Positions 8,637-17,576 of a stretch of 64,000 nt of DNA are shown here, piece after piece. The translations under genes and the position numbers were made by a program. Position 1 is the first letter of the stretch. Each line of letters starts with the position of its first letter. The notes beneath the pieces were generated by a model. It did no database searches, was not told the DNA's origin, and saw nothing but the letters and a program-made list of their open reading frames with translations. The stretch comes from Niastella koreensis GR20-10. GTDB taxonomy: Bacteria > Bacteroidota > Bacteroidia > Chitinophagales > Chitinophagaceae. Location: the NCBI RefSeq assembly GCF_000246855.1, contig NC_016609.1:4030001-4094000 (forward strand), written 5' to 3'.

Positions 8637-10136
8637 ATGGAAAAGCGATATGTGGCAATATGGTTTCCCAACCTGGTTACCGATTGGTTTGAACAACACC
8701 AACCTGAACTGAAAGCAACCTGTTTTGTGTTGGCGGCCCCGTCGCATGGAAAAATGATTATTACGGCTGTGAGTCCCAAAGCGCAGGCGCTCTTTATCCG
8801 CGAAGGCATGGCATTGGCGGATGCAAGGGCGATCTGTCCGGCTTTACTCCACTTCGATGATAAACCAGCACTCACCACTACCCTGCTGAAAAAGATAGCC
8901 AACTGGTGTATAAGGTTTACGCCTACTGTAGCCCTCGATCCTTTAGGGGGCATTATGCTCGATGCCACCGGCTGTGCGCATCTCTGGGGCAGCGAAGCAA
9001 CTTACCTGACCGATGTACTGAATAAATTAAAAGCCAAAGGGTATTATGCCCGTGCAACCATGGCCGGTACCATTGGCGCAGCCTGGGCAGTGTGCAGGTA
9101 TGGAAATAAAGAAATTATTGAAAAAGAAAAGCAGCTGGAGCTGGTGTTGGCCTTACCACCGGAGGCCTTACGGCTGGACCCAAAAACCGTTGACCGGTTA
9201 CATAAACTGGGTTTTACGCAAATCAGGAACCTGGTGAACGTTCCGGCAGCTTCGCTGCGGCGCAGGTTTGGTGCTGCCATCCTGCAACGGCTTAACCAAT
9301 TGATGGGAACAGAAGAAGAGTACATTCAATCCATCATTCCACCCGAACCTTACCAGGTACGTTTACCATGCCTGGAACCGATAGCCCATTTGAAAGGAAT
9401 TGAAATTGCGTTGGAAAGAACGCTGGGAGATCTGTGTGAACGCCTGCAGCGGGAAGGTAAAGGGTTACGCACGGCTTACTTCAAAGGGTACCGCATAGAT
9501 GGTGAAGTGATTGGCGTGCAGATAGCCACCACCCGCGCCTCCTGTAACATCCGGCATTTATTCCATTTGTTTGAACCCAAACTTTCTACGCTGCAGCCTG
9601 AGCTGGGCATCGAGCTGTTTATACTGGAAGCCGCCCATGTGGAAGATTATACGCCGGCACAGGAAGGGTTTTGGAAAGAAGGATCGGCACTCACCAATAT
9701 GGCCATTGCAGAATTCATCGACAACATCTCCCAAAGAATTGCCCCCGGTTCAATACAACGGTATTTACCAGCCGAACATCATTTGCCTGAAAATTCATTT
9801 ACCAAAGCAAAGGCATTGACCGAGGAACCATCTACTGAATGGAATACCAGCTATCCCTGGCCCGTGGTGTTGCTGGAAACACCCGAAATAATAGAAGTGA
9901 CGGCGCCTGTGCCGGATTATCCGCCCATGAATTTCAGGCACCGGGGCAGGCTGCATAAAATAGTAAGGGCCGATGGCCCTAAACGATTGGAACAAGAGTG
10001 GTGGATAGCTGAAGGCGAACACCGCGATTATTACATCGTGGAAGACGAGGAAGGTGGCAGGTACTGGTTATTTCGCCTGGGGCATTATGATGAAACAAAA
10101 AAAACGTCATGGTACCTGCATGGTATCTACGCCTAG
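8637..10136 (+). CDS. imuB: ImuB, Y-family polymerase-like protein (probably catalytically inactive)
   Basis: The start is the ATG at 8637, one base after the imuA stop; it gives the family opening MEKRYVAIWFPNLVTDWF (499 residues). The Y-family palm, fingers and little-finger regions are recognisable, but the metal-binding DxD near the N-terminus is absent (AIWFPNL), and the SIDE motif reads ALDPLGGIMLDATG, losing the catalytic glutamate. This is typical of ImuB, which serves as an adaptor linking the sliding clamp, ImuA and DnaE2 rather than as a polymerase. It lies between imuA and dnaE2 in one operon. Confidence 0.92.
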   Translation: MEKRYVAIWFPNLVTDWFEQHQPELKATCFVLAAPSHGKMIITAVSPKAQALFIREGMALADARAICPALLHFDDKPALTTTLLKKIANWCIRFTPTVALDPLGGIMLDATGCAHLWGSEATYLTDVLNKLKAKGYYARATMAGTIGAAWAVCRYGNKEIIEKEKQLELVLALPPEALRLDPKTVDRLHKLGFTQIRNLVNVPAASLRRRFGAAILQRLNQLMGTEEEYIQSIIPPEPYQVRLPCLEPIAHLKGIEIALERTLGDLCERLQREGKGLRTAYFKGYRIDGEVIGVQIATTRASCNIRHLFHLFEPKLSTLQPELGIELFILEAAHVEDYTPAQEGFWKEGSALTNMAIAEFIDNISQRIAPGSIQRYLPAEHHLPENSFTKAKALTEEPSTEWNTSYPWPVVLLETPEIIEVTAPVPDYPPMNFRHRGRLHKIVRADGPKRLEQEWWIAEGEHRDYYIVEDEEGGRYWLFRLGHYDETKKTSWYLHGIYA

Positions 10137-10149
10137 GGGGGCGGGCATA

Positions 10150-13100
10150 ATGTATACAGAATTACAAACAACAACCAATTTTTCATTCCTGCGCGGTGGC
10201 TCCCACCCGCATGAACTGGTAGCCCGGGCCGCGCAGCTTGGGTATAAAGAGCTGGCTATAACCGATCGCAATACCCTGGCGGGCATTGTACGGGCGCATA
10301 GTTCGGCAAAAGAACACCTACTACGAATTATCCCGGCCTGCAGGCTGGACCTGCAGGATGGCCCGGCATTACTGGCCTACCCCACCAATAAAAGCGCCTA
10401 TGCTTTACTCACCAGCTTACTAACGCTTGGTAACACCCGCGCAGAAAAGGGCGAATGCTTTTTATACAAAGCAGATGTATACCAGCATGCCAAAGGGATC
10501 AAATTTATTTCCATTCCACCCGATCACTTAAATGCCGAATTTGGTTATGACAATGAATATACCGGGGCGTTGAAAGAATACCGGGAAGCCCTGGGCGCCG
10601 ATCTTTACATTGCCGCTACCAAAAAATATACCGGGGATGACCAAAAACAGCTTTATCAAATTGCAGCGCTGGCGAAGCAATTGAACATGCCGATGGTAGC
10701 TACCAATGATGTACATTATCACACCCCCGCCAGAAGACAATTACAGGACATTGTAACCTGCATTCGCGAAAAATGCACCATTTACAACGCAGGGTATCGC
10801 CTGCACGCCAATGCGGAAAGGTATTTAAAGCCTGCTGCGGAAATGCAGCGCCTGTTCCGGCAATATCCCAGCGCACTTACCTATACACAGGAGATAGCAG
10901 AAGCCTGTCAGTTTTCGCTGGATGAATTGAAGTACGAATATCCCGACGAGATCATTACCCCGGGCCGGACACCCATGGATGAACTTACCCACCTGGCCTG
11001 GCAGGGAGCAACAGATTTTTATGGCAGTGCAATTCCACAAAAGGTTATCGACAATATCAATCACGAATTGAGTTTCATTGCCGAAATGAATTATGCTTCT
11101 TATTTTCTTACGGTATATGACATTGTTCGTTTTGCCCGCAGCCAGGGTATCCTTTGCCAGGGAAGAGGGTCTGCCGCCAACTCCACTGTTTGCTTTACGT
11201 TAGGTATTACGGCTGTTGACCCCACCAAATTTGATCTGCTGTTTGAGCGGTTTTTATCGGCTGCCCGCAACGAGCCGCCCGACATTGATGTGGACTTTGA
11301 ACATTCCCGGCGCGAAGAAGTGATGCAATACATTTACCGGAAATATGGCCGGGACCGGGCCGCCATCGTTGCTACCGTTACTCAACAGCATTCAAAGGGA
11401 GCCATCCGGGATGTGGCCAAAGCCATGGGGCTTTCTTTGGATGCCATCGATCGCCTGGCGGGTTCCGTAGGTTCGTTGGGCGAGTACCCGGAAAGCCCTA
11501 TGGACACCCAGCGTATTACGGAACAGGGTTTTGACCTGCAGGACAAACATCTACGGAAGGTATTGGAACTAACGAGGCAGTATATTGGCTTTCCCCGGCA
11601 GTTGGGACAGCACACCGGTGGTTTCGTAATGACAAAGGGTAAGTTGAGCGACCTGGTGCCCATCTTAAATGCACGAATGGAAAACCGCACCTGTATTGAA
11701 TGGAACAAAGACGATATTGACGAATTGGGTTGGTTAAAGGTAGATGTGCTGGCATTAGGTATGTTAACCTGCATCCGCAAGACTTTTGACCTGGCTAAAG
11801 AAAAATACGCATTGGATCTAACGCTCGCGAATATCCCCCAGGATGATCCCCAGGTATATGAAATGATTTCCCGGGCAGATACGATTGGTGTTTTTCAAAT
11901 AGAATCCAGGGCGCAACAATCTATGCTGCCACGACTAAAGCCACGTTGTTTTTACGACCTGGTGATAGAAGTAGCCATTGTTAGGCCCGGGCCTATCCAG
12001 GGCGACATGGTGCACCCTTACCTGCGGCGGCGCAATGGAGAAGAACCGGTAGAATTTCCATCGAAGGAACTGGAAGATATTTTAAGCCGGACATTAGGCG
12101 TGCCGCTGTTCCAGGAGCAGGCCATGAAAATTGCCATCGTTGCCGGCGGGTTTACGCCTACCGAAGCAGACAAGCTGAGAAAAAGCATGGCTACCTTTAA
12201 AAATCCGGGCATGGTTACACACTTTAAAGAGAAGTTGATTACGGGCATGGTAAAAAACGGCTATGCGCTCGATTATGCAGAACGGGTATTTAAGCAACTG
12301 GAAGGCTTTGGCAGTTATGGTTTCCCGGAAAGTCACGCCGCCAGCTTTGCGCACCTGGTGTATATTTCTTCCTGGATCAAATGCTACTATCCCGATGTAT
12401 TTGCCTGCGCCATCTTAAACAGTTTACCAATGGGTTTCTATCAACCGGCCCAGTTGATTGCCGATGCACAGCAACATGGCGTGGAAGTGCGCGCCGTTGA
12501 CATTAACTATTCTCACTGGGATAATACCCTGGAAGAAAAAGGCAATCAATACTTCATCCTCCGCTTAGGCTTCCGGCATATCGGCGGTTTGCGGGAAGGC
12601 GATGTGCAACTAATTGTATCAGGCAGATCGCAACCATACACGGGTATTAATCAACTCCGCAACCTGGGCGTTTCAGCAATCACCCTCGAAAAGCTGGCAG
12701 ATGCGGACGCATTCAGGTCGTTGGGGCTGGACCGCAGACAGGCGCTTTGGGACGTGTCGAAACAAGACTCTCCCACCGGGATCTTTGCGCCCCACCACGA
12801 CAACAACGGGGAACAGAATATCTCCCTGCCGGAAATGTCGCCTTTTGAACATGTACTGCAGGACTATGCCACCACGGCCCTTTCCATTAAAGCACACCCG
12901 GTTAGTTTTGTACGCGAAAAACTCAAACAGCTGCTGGTTTTATCTGCTGCCGATCTGGCGAACGCCCATGATGGAGATATGGTAAGAGTTTCAGGATTGG
13001 TATTGGTGCGGCAACGACCAGGTACCGCAAAAGGGGTTTGTTTTATGACCATTGAAGATGAAACGGGTACGGTGAACGCCATTATTTTCGAAAACCTGTT

Positions 13101-13314
13101 CAAGCAGTACCGGAAAGAAATTACGCTGTCGAAGCTGATCATGCTGGAAGGTAAGTTGCAAAAACAGGGCGCTATCATTCATGTGATTGTTGAACAGTGC
13201 TTTAATTTTTCCCGGTTGTTCCTGGATGCAAAGACGGGTACTGTGGCAGATACAACAGCAGCCAAACAGGGCCGGCAGTTAAGTATGTTTCATAAAGGAA
13301 GGAATTTCAGGTAG
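10150..13314 (+). CDS. dnaE2: DnaE2 (ImuC) error-prone DNA polymerase III alpha subunit
   Basis: The ATG at 10150 is chosen because MYTELQTTTNFSFLRGGS is the normal N-terminus; upstream in-frame codons overlap imuB. The protein is 1054 residues. It has a PHP domain (about 1-200), a family C polymerase core with the PDIDVDF motif (D378, D380, D382), a helix-hairpin-helix region and an OB fold near 940-1010 (VRVSGLVLVRQRPG). The PHP site is degraded: the usual HxH is QTT, so metal-dependent proofreading there is unlikely. It performs lesion bypass with ImuA/ImuB. It lies 13 bp after imuB behind a G-rich stretch. Confidence 0.95.
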   Translation: MYTELQTTTNFSFLRGGSHPHELVARAAQLGYKELAITDRNTLAGIVRAHSSAKEHLLRIIPACRLDLQDGPALLAYPTNKSAYALLTSLLTLGNTRAEKGECFLYKADVYQHAKGIKFISIPPDHLNAEFGYDNEYTGALKEYREALGADLYIAATKKYTGDDQKQLYQIAALAKQLNMPMVATNDVHYHTPARRQLQDIVTCIREKCTIYNAGYRLHANAERYLKPAAEMQRLFRQYPSALTYTQEIAEACQFSLDELKYEYPDEIITPGRTPMDELTHLAWQGATDFYGSAIPQKVIDNINHELSFIAEMNYASYFLTVYDIVRFARSQGILCQGRGSAANSTVCFTLGITAVDPTKFDLLFERFLSAARNEPPDIDVDFEHSRREEVMQYIYRKYGRDRAAIVATVTQQHSKGAIRDVAKAMGLSLDAIDRLAGSVGSLGEYPESPMDTQRITEQGFDLQDKHLRKVLELTRQYIGFPRQLGQHTGGFVMTKGKLSDLVPILNARMENRTCIEWNKDDIDELGWLKVDVLALGMLTCIRKTFDLAKEKYALDLTLANIPQDDPQVYEMISRADTIGVFQIESRAQQSMLPRLKPRCFYDLVIEVAIVRPGPIQGDMVHPYLRRRNGEEPVEFPSKELEDILSRTLGVPLFQEQAMKIAIVAGGFTPTEADKLRKSMATFKNPGMVTHFKEKLITGMVKNGYALDYAERVFKQLEGFGSYGFPESHAASFAHLVYISSWIKCYYPDVFACAILNSLPMGFYQPAQLIADAQQHGVEVRAVDINYSHWDNTLEEKGNQYFILRLGFRHIGGLREGDVQLIVSGRSQPYTGINQLRNLGVSAITLEKLADADAFRSLGLDRRQALWDVSKQDSPTGIFAPHHDNNGEQNISLPEMSPFEHVLQDYATTALSIKAHPVSFVREKLKQLLVLSAADLANAHDGDMVRVSGLVLVRQRPGTAKGVCFMTIEDETGTVNAIIFENLFKQYRKEITLSKLIMLEGKLQKQGAIIHVIVEQCFNFSRLFLDAKTGTVADTTAAKQGRQLSMFHKGRNFR

Positions 13315-13364
13315 CTGGCTGTCAACGGGCGCTGCCACAATTTTCCCCTGCAGGAATGCCACAT

Positions 13365-13664
13365 TTAGTACGGTCCTACAGGCCGAAGCGTTAGTACCCT
13401 GAAAGTTTCACGCAGAATGGCTTTGCAGTTATCACCTGCTTCACAAAGAATAGTGTACCGCGTTTGCAGCACTGTTGACAGGGCATCCTTTATTTCCAGC
13501 AAATCGAAGCGGATAGCGGTAGAACTTGTTGGCATTCCATCTCCCTGTAACTGCGCAAACAGGTCAACAGCTTCCTGATAGTCGCCGGCAAGAGTAAAAC
13601 GGCTGGCTTCCGCGTACCCTTCGGGCACCCGGATATTTATCACAATTTCGTATCGCGGTTCCAT
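13365..13664 (-). CDS. Conserved-looking small protein of unknown function
   Basis: The 99-residue ORF starts with ATG at 13664 and ends 50 bp from the convergent dnaE2 stop. It has a coherent alternating helix/strand composition (YEIVINIRVPEGYAEASRF, then a helix EAVDLFAQLQ). No signal peptide, membrane segment or known motif is visible. I do not recognise the family. Two cysteines near the C-terminal third (LCEAGDNCKAIL) are the only distinctive residues. Confidence 0.65.
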   Translation of the reverse strand: MEPRYEIVINIRVPEGYAEASRFTLAGDYQEAVDLFAQLQGDGMPTSSTAIRFDLLEIKDALSTVLQTRYTILCEAGDNCKAILRETFRVLTLRPVGPY

Positions 13665-13731
13665 GGCAGATCAATTAGTTCAAAAATCCACATCAAGGGG
13701 TGTGCCAGTGGTTGTAATAACTGCATTCTTT

Positions 13732-13769
13732 TCAGTTCAACTGACAAATTTTTAGTGGGCTGTCAGTTG
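13732..13769 (+). promoter_or_regulatory. Overlapping, mutually exclusive hairpins upstream of two tiny ORFs
   Basis: Two inverted repeats share a strand. TCAGTT C AACTGA (13732-13744) forms a short hairpin. CAACTGACA (13738-13746) pairs perfectly with TGTCAGTTG (13761-13769) across a 14-nt loop. Only one can form at a time because the middle segment is common to both. The element ends 13 bp before an ATG at 13783. The layout resembles an attenuator or a translational switch; function is inference. Confidence 0.4.
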
Positions 13770-13782
13770 CCTGATTGCAAAA

Positions 13783-13935
13783 ATGACAGCAATCACTTGC
13801 ACAGGAATTTTTAGCTTTACTATATGCTTGTACGGCGCCGGTTACGGAGGTTCGATATTCAATAACCTTGCGAACTTTAAAATGCACCATTGGTCTCCGG
13901 CAGCGGGCATGTTTTTTTCAGCAATAGTGCTATGA
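13783..13935 (+). CDS. Hypothetical 50-residue hydrophobic peptide
   Basis: The ORF runs from ATG at 13783 to TGA at 13933-13935. The peptide has a hydrophobic N-terminal segment (TGIFSFTICLYG), a glycine-rich stretch (YGAGYGGS) and a hydrophobic end (AAGMFFSAIVL). Its stop overlaps the ATG of the next ORF in an ATGA arrangement, which favours real, coupled translation. It could also be a fragment of a lost membrane-protein gene. I recognise no family. Confidence 0.35.
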   Translation: MTAITCTGIFSFTICLYGAGYGGSIFNNLANFKMHHWSPAAGMFFSAIVL

Positions 13936-14108
13936 AGCAGATTGAACTACCAGTGAAGAAGCAGAAGGAAAAAATTGATATTCCCGAAATTGTCAGGGAT
14001 TTTGAAGCGGATAGAGTCAACCAATCATCCAATATGTTTCTATGGACCTCCATAGGCGCCCCTGTCAATTGCATTGCTGTTAAGGTTCTCCCCGTAAAAA
14101 GAACCTGA
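13932..14108 (+). CDS. Hypothetical 58-residue charged peptide, coupled to the preceding ORF
   Basis: The ATG at 13932 overlaps the preceding stop by four bases. The peptide begins with a lysine/glutamate-rich segment (MKQIELPVKKQKEKIDIPEI) and continues with RDFEADRVNQSS before a more hydrophobic tail. Composition looks coding, but its end overlaps the C-terminal end of a convergent decarboxylase pseudogene by 29 bp. It may be a genuine small protein or part of a rearranged segment. Confidence 0.35.
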   Translation: MKQIELPVKKQKEKIDIPEIVRDFEADRVNQSSNMFLWTSIGAPVNCIAVKVLPVKRT

Positions 14109-14627
14109 CCTTGCCCTCCGCGGTAATAACCACCGACGATATATGGCCCATGCCCACCGGCATTACCGCCACCAGCCCTACCGGCGATTCCATAATGATA
14201 TGTGCACGCGTATGCGTAAACTGGAAACCCACATCATCGGTATTTTCCAAAGAGCCATCCTGCTTTTTCGATTCTTTTATCCACGTAGTGGCGGGTATTT
14301 TTTTAACCTCCCGGATTATACCGGCTACCGGTACATGAAAGCGGTGATAATCGGTTATGGCTAAAAAGCTATGGGTAAATACGCCTTCCTTGAATGCCTC
14401 CTTATAATTGCTTCCATCCAGTAAGGTTTTAATGTCGTACGTTTCTCCTTTCACCGTGATGGTCGAATCGTCAGCAATGGGCCAGTCGCCCATGAAGGTG
14501 CTGTCTGCCGGGCCAAAAATTGGTTATAGGAAAGCCAGCCGCTGGACCCCTTAATATAGTCGTCGATGTTGTAATCGGGATTGTTGATAAAACTGTCCAA
14601 TTGCTGCACAATTGTCTGCATAGCCAT
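14080..14627 (-). pseudogene. Decayed phosphatidylserine decarboxylase gene
   Basis: Two frames on the minus strand carry adjacent pieces of one PSD-family protein. The upstream piece (start near 14627) encodes INNPDYNIDDYIKGSSGWLS then YNQF, the segment before the family FFAR...RPIA motif. The next piece, in another frame, resumes at PADSTFMGDWPIADDSTITV and runs through FHVPVAG and VGLVAVMPVGMGHISSV. The stretch expected between NQF and PADSTF is missing at about 14509-14522, so a deletion plus frameshift has occurred. The C-terminus stops at LRGEP, just where the family KGEE...FGGS processing region should follow. Without it no pyruvoyl enzyme can form. The N-terminus also appears short. 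Confidence 0.75.
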
Positions 14628-14632
14628 ATCAA

Positions 14633-16120
14633 TTAATTATGTTTTTCTATCCATACCGATACGGAGCCGGCATTAACGGGAAACTCCGCCCAGCCCGGTT
14701 CGTCAATAGTAACTGGTTCCAACCGGTTGCCCAGGCAATCAACAAATACTTTGCCGGCGTGGGCAGCACCCATTTCCATTTTTTTGGTGGCTGCATCACC
14801 GGTTGAGAGTACAACGGCGCAACCGGAACCCGGCTGGTCTGCGATACCTTCGCGGGTCCAGCCTATGCAATCAGGAGCATCGAAATAATCGCGTTGTTTT
14901 CCGTACCCATATAATTTCCTGGTGGTAAGCAGCAGCGGCAGGTGCGCGCATGGCTCTTCTTTTATTTCATGCGCTTTACCGTCTGCATCTTTTATCGTGT
15001 ACTGTGCGCCATACAGATCGGGATAAAATACACAGGGATAGCCTGCTTCCCGCAGCAAGACCAGCGAGTAAGCCAGGGGCCTGAACCATGGTTGTATGGG
15101 CGCCTCCAACAGCTGGACCGGCTGGGTATCGTGATTGGCGACGATGGTAACAGCCAGCGAAGGGTTGGTTTCGAGGATACTATTTTTAAGGATATTTCTT
15201 AAGTCATACTCCTTCCCTTTATTGGATGCATCAAAAAAGTTACGATGCAGGGGCGCATCGAATAAGGCGATCTTGTTTTGCGTGGCTTCCAAAAATTGCA
15301 GCATAACAGGCAGGTCTTCCGGCGCCCAGTACTCCCCTACTGCAAACAGATCTGGTTTTAAACTACGCATATGATCGAGCCACTCAACAATAAAGGCCGG
15401 CGACATATGTTTTACGGCATCGAGCCTAACCCCAGCGAACGGCGCTTCTTTCAGGAACCATTCACCCCATCGTTTTAATTCATCCCGAACGGCAGGATTG
15501 CGGAACTCGATATCGGCGCACATTAAAAAATCATAATTCCCTTTTTCGCTTGCCACCACATCTTCCCAGTTATCACCATATTCATTCCTGATCCTGAAAA
15601 TGGATGATTCCTGCAGGTCTGCCGCATAATCTACGCCCGTGAAGCAATGATGGTCCCAGATAAATGCCGAGTATTTTCCTTTGCGGCCGGGAAAGGTGAA
15701 CCGGGTGTAAGCCTCTATTTCAAAAGGCTCGCTGAGCTGTTCATTCCTGTCTTCCTCGTTAACCCTGATCACAGTGATCCGCTCTTTTTCATCGGCGCCG
15801 CCTTTGTGGTTCAGGACCACATCGGCATACACGCCAATACCTTTTTCATTCAAAGTATGAATAGCTCCCAGGTACGCTTCTTTTGTTCCGTACTTGGTTC
15901 GTACCGATCCCTTCTGGTCAAACTCACCCAGGTCGTAGAGGTCATAGGCATCGTAACCACTGGCATCAGGGCCGTTCTGCGCTTTGCATGCAGGCGGAAG
16001 CCAGCAGGCTGTAATACCCAGTTTGGCCAGCTCAGCCGCTTTATCGCGGGCATGGTCCCATAACGAACCATCGGCAGGATAATACCAGTGAAAAAATTGT
16101 ATTATTGTTCCATTAGTCAT
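14633..16120 (-). CDS. Cytoplasmic alpha-amylase (GH13)
   Basis: The ATG at 16120 is chosen since MTNGTIIQFFHWYYPADGSLW is the family start and no signal peptide precedes it; 495 residues result. GH13 regions are intact: DVVLNH (from D100), GVRLDAVKH with nucleophile D234, AVGEYW with acid/base E263, and ANHD with D331. The whole resembles the AmyS/AmyA-type enzyme of about 480-510 residues. It hydrolyses internal alpha-1,4 bonds of glycogen or maltodextrins in the cytoplasm. The decayed decarboxylase lies directly downstream on the same strand. Confidence 0.93.
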   Translation of the reverse strand: MTNGTIIQFFHWYYPADGSLWDHARDKAAELAKLGITACWLPPACKAQNGPDASGYDAYDLYDLGEFDQKGSVRTKYGTKEAYLGAIHTLNEKGIGVYADVVLNHKGGADEKERITVIRVNEEDRNEQLSEPFEIEAYTRFTFPGRKGKYSAFIWDHHCFTGVDYAADLQESSIFRIRNEYGDNWEDVVASEKGNYDFLMCADIEFRNPAVRDELKRWGEWFLKEAPFAGVRLDAVKHMSPAFIVEWLDHMRSLKPDLFAVGEYWAPEDLPVMLQFLEATQNKIALFDAPLHRNFFDASNKGKEYDLRNILKNSILETNPSLAVTIVANHDTQPVQLLEAPIQPWFRPLAYSLVLLREAGYPCVFYPDLYGAQYTIKDADGKAHEIKEEPCAHLPLLLTTRKLYGYGKQRDYFDAPDCIGWTREGIADQPGSGCAVVLSTGDAATKKMEMGAAHAGKVFVDCLGNRLEPVTIDEPGWAEFPVNAGSVSVWIEKHN

Positions 16121-16289
16121 TACTATAAGCATGTAAATGACATGCCGTTGCATTGTATTCAGCAGAACCTCATCAAACCAACTTCAATGTTTTTGCTTAC
16201 TATTTAATGTGGAAACTTTACTGCACTTTTTAGCAGTAGGCAGTTAGAGTATGTATAAAGAAGTTGTCCAAAATCAATTCAAATATTCA

Positions 16290-16390
16290 AAATAATTATA
16301 TAATTTAGCATCATAGGATAAGGTTTAATGGTTAATGGTATTTGATTAGTGCAGCCTCTTACCTTCAGGGGAAAGAGGCTTTTTTTTTGC
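16290..16390 (+). ncRNA. Candidate small RNA or orphan leader ending in an intrinsic terminator
   Basis: An AT-rich promoter-like stretch (ATTATATAATTTAG near 16296-16310) precedes a short non-coding segment that ends in a strong terminator. No ORF of note lies between, and the nearest upstream gene on this strand is absent because the amylase runs the other way. The terminator is also about 170 bp before the next gene, so it may instead be an attenuator of its leader. Evidence is positional only. Confidence 0.3.
16353..16388 (+). terminator. Intrinsic terminator, AGCCTCTT/AAGAGGCT stem with long T tract
   Basis: AGCCTCTT (16353-16360) pairs perfectly with AAGAGGCT (16373-16380), followed by at least eight T residues. 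It lies in the gap between divergent genes, so it has no obvious protein-coding transcript to end. Confidence 0.75.
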
Positions 16391-16560
16391 CCCTGCTTTC
16401 TGAAAATTACTACTCCTTATATGGCTTTAGAGGTACTGTATCCAAGAGCCCGCTCCATTGCCCAACTGTACCATCTCCACATTGCTATAATATTCGTTTG
16501 CTGGAATGATTTTTAGTGCTGTATTACACATTCCTTAACCATTAAATAAATCGATGCTAT

Positions 16561-17091
16561 ATGGAGAATACATCAACTACCCGGAAAAATTCGGTATTGC
16601 AGGATTTCTTTACCACCTGTTTGCAGGAACTGTACTGGTCGGAAACCCATTTGATAAATATGCTGGATACCATGAGCAAGGCTGCCACCAACCCCCAATT
16701 ACAGGAGGCATTTCTTTTACATAAGGAAGAAACCATCAGCCATAAAGAGCGGCTTGAACAGGTTTTCTCAACAATCGGCATTGAGCCGCAGGCGGAACTG
16801 TGCATGGGACTGCAGGGCCTTATTGACGAGGGCTGGCAGGTGATAGATGAAACAGAACAGGGCACCAGCCAACGGGATGTAGCCCTGATCATAGCGGCGC
16901 AGAAAGTGGAACATTATGAGATTGCCACCTATGGCAGTTTGATAACCCTGGCTAAAACAATGGGCCGGAAAGATGTTGCGGCGCTGCTTATTCCCACCTT
17001 GCAGGAAGAAAAAGCTACGGATGTAACATTGACGAACATTGCTGAAAATGGCATCAATGAAGAAGCAACCCAGGAAAAGATCAATGCGTAG
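16561..17091 (+). CDS. DUF892/YciF-like ferritin-fold stress protein
   Basis: The 176-residue protein is an all-helical four-helix bundle of the YciE/YciF type: LQDFFTTCLQELYWSETHLI, LLHKEETISHKERLEQVF, and VEHYEIATYGSLITLAKTMG. The glutamate/histidine pairs at helix positions (E...HKE, VEHYEI) are the di-metal-ligand pattern of ferritin-like folds. These proteins are linked to stress responses; no reaction is established. The ATG at 16561 fits the family start. Two terminators follow. Confidence 0.9.
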   Translation: MENTSTTRKNSVLQDFFTTCLQELYWSETHLINMLDTMSKAATNPQLQEAFLLHKEETISHKERLEQVFSTIGIEPQAELCMGLQGLIDEGWQVIDETEQGTSQRDVALIIAAQKVEHYEIATYGSLITLAKTMGRKDVAALLIPTLQEEKATDVTLTNIAENGINEEATQEKINA

Positions 17092-17109
17092 TTAAATAAA
17101 ATGGCGAAG

Positions 17110-17140
17110 CTGCAGGTCTGTATTGATCTGCAGTTTTTTT
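17110..17140 (+). terminator. Intrinsic terminator after the YciF-like gene
   Basis: CTGCAGGTC and GATCTGCAG form a 9-bp stem with one G-T pair, followed by seven T residues. It begins 19 bp after the stop codon. Confidence 0.75.
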
Positions 17141-17173
17141 ATTGGCTGTTCATGCCAGGTGATGTAAAAAAAC

Positions 17174-17201
17174 AAAAGCCGGCATATTGATGCCGGCTTT
17201 T
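17174..17201. terminator. Second, bidirectional hairpin terminator
   Basis: AAAAGCCGGCAT and ATGCCGGCTTTT are perfect 12-bp arms around a 4-base loop. The A/T ends give a T tail on both strands. It backs up the terminator 33 bp upstream. Confidence 0.75.
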
Positions 17202-17576
17202 AAGACGTTATGAATCTCGGATTAAAAAAACGGGACGGACTTTGGGGTACCCGGCAATACTGCCAGGTGGTTTAATTGAGTGGTTGTACTTACAAGTCTT
17301 ACACAATATAATAATGCCGGATATCTTTTACAAACCCTGCAGGTTCTACCTTGAAAATATTGACTTTAATCATGTCAATTGTACAAGTAATTTCAACCTG
17401 ACGTTGCCTGCTTTAAATGCCTGCCCGGGAACTCCTGGATCATCTATAAAGGGTTCGTTAAAAAAAGTGTGGAATACCTTGTTTTTAAAACCCTGGCATT
17501 TATTTTTAGTGTATCAACTTCATTAACCACGCCTGAACCCTGATGACCATAAACGTAAAGATTAAACCCATTAATT
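17202..17576. other. Intergenic region before the hybrid histidine kinase
   Basis: About 375 bases without a supported gene. An ORF from 17242 to 17526 exists, but its 94-residue product has no domain, no repeat or signal peptide, and a composition (KPWHLFLVYQLH end) typical of non-coding translation. I see no exact promoter consensus. Confidence 0.4.

Noticed and set aside
17242-17526. 94-codon ORF in the gap before the hybrid kinase
   Set aside because: No domain, signal peptide or sensible composition; starts inside a terminator-proximal region and looks like chance.
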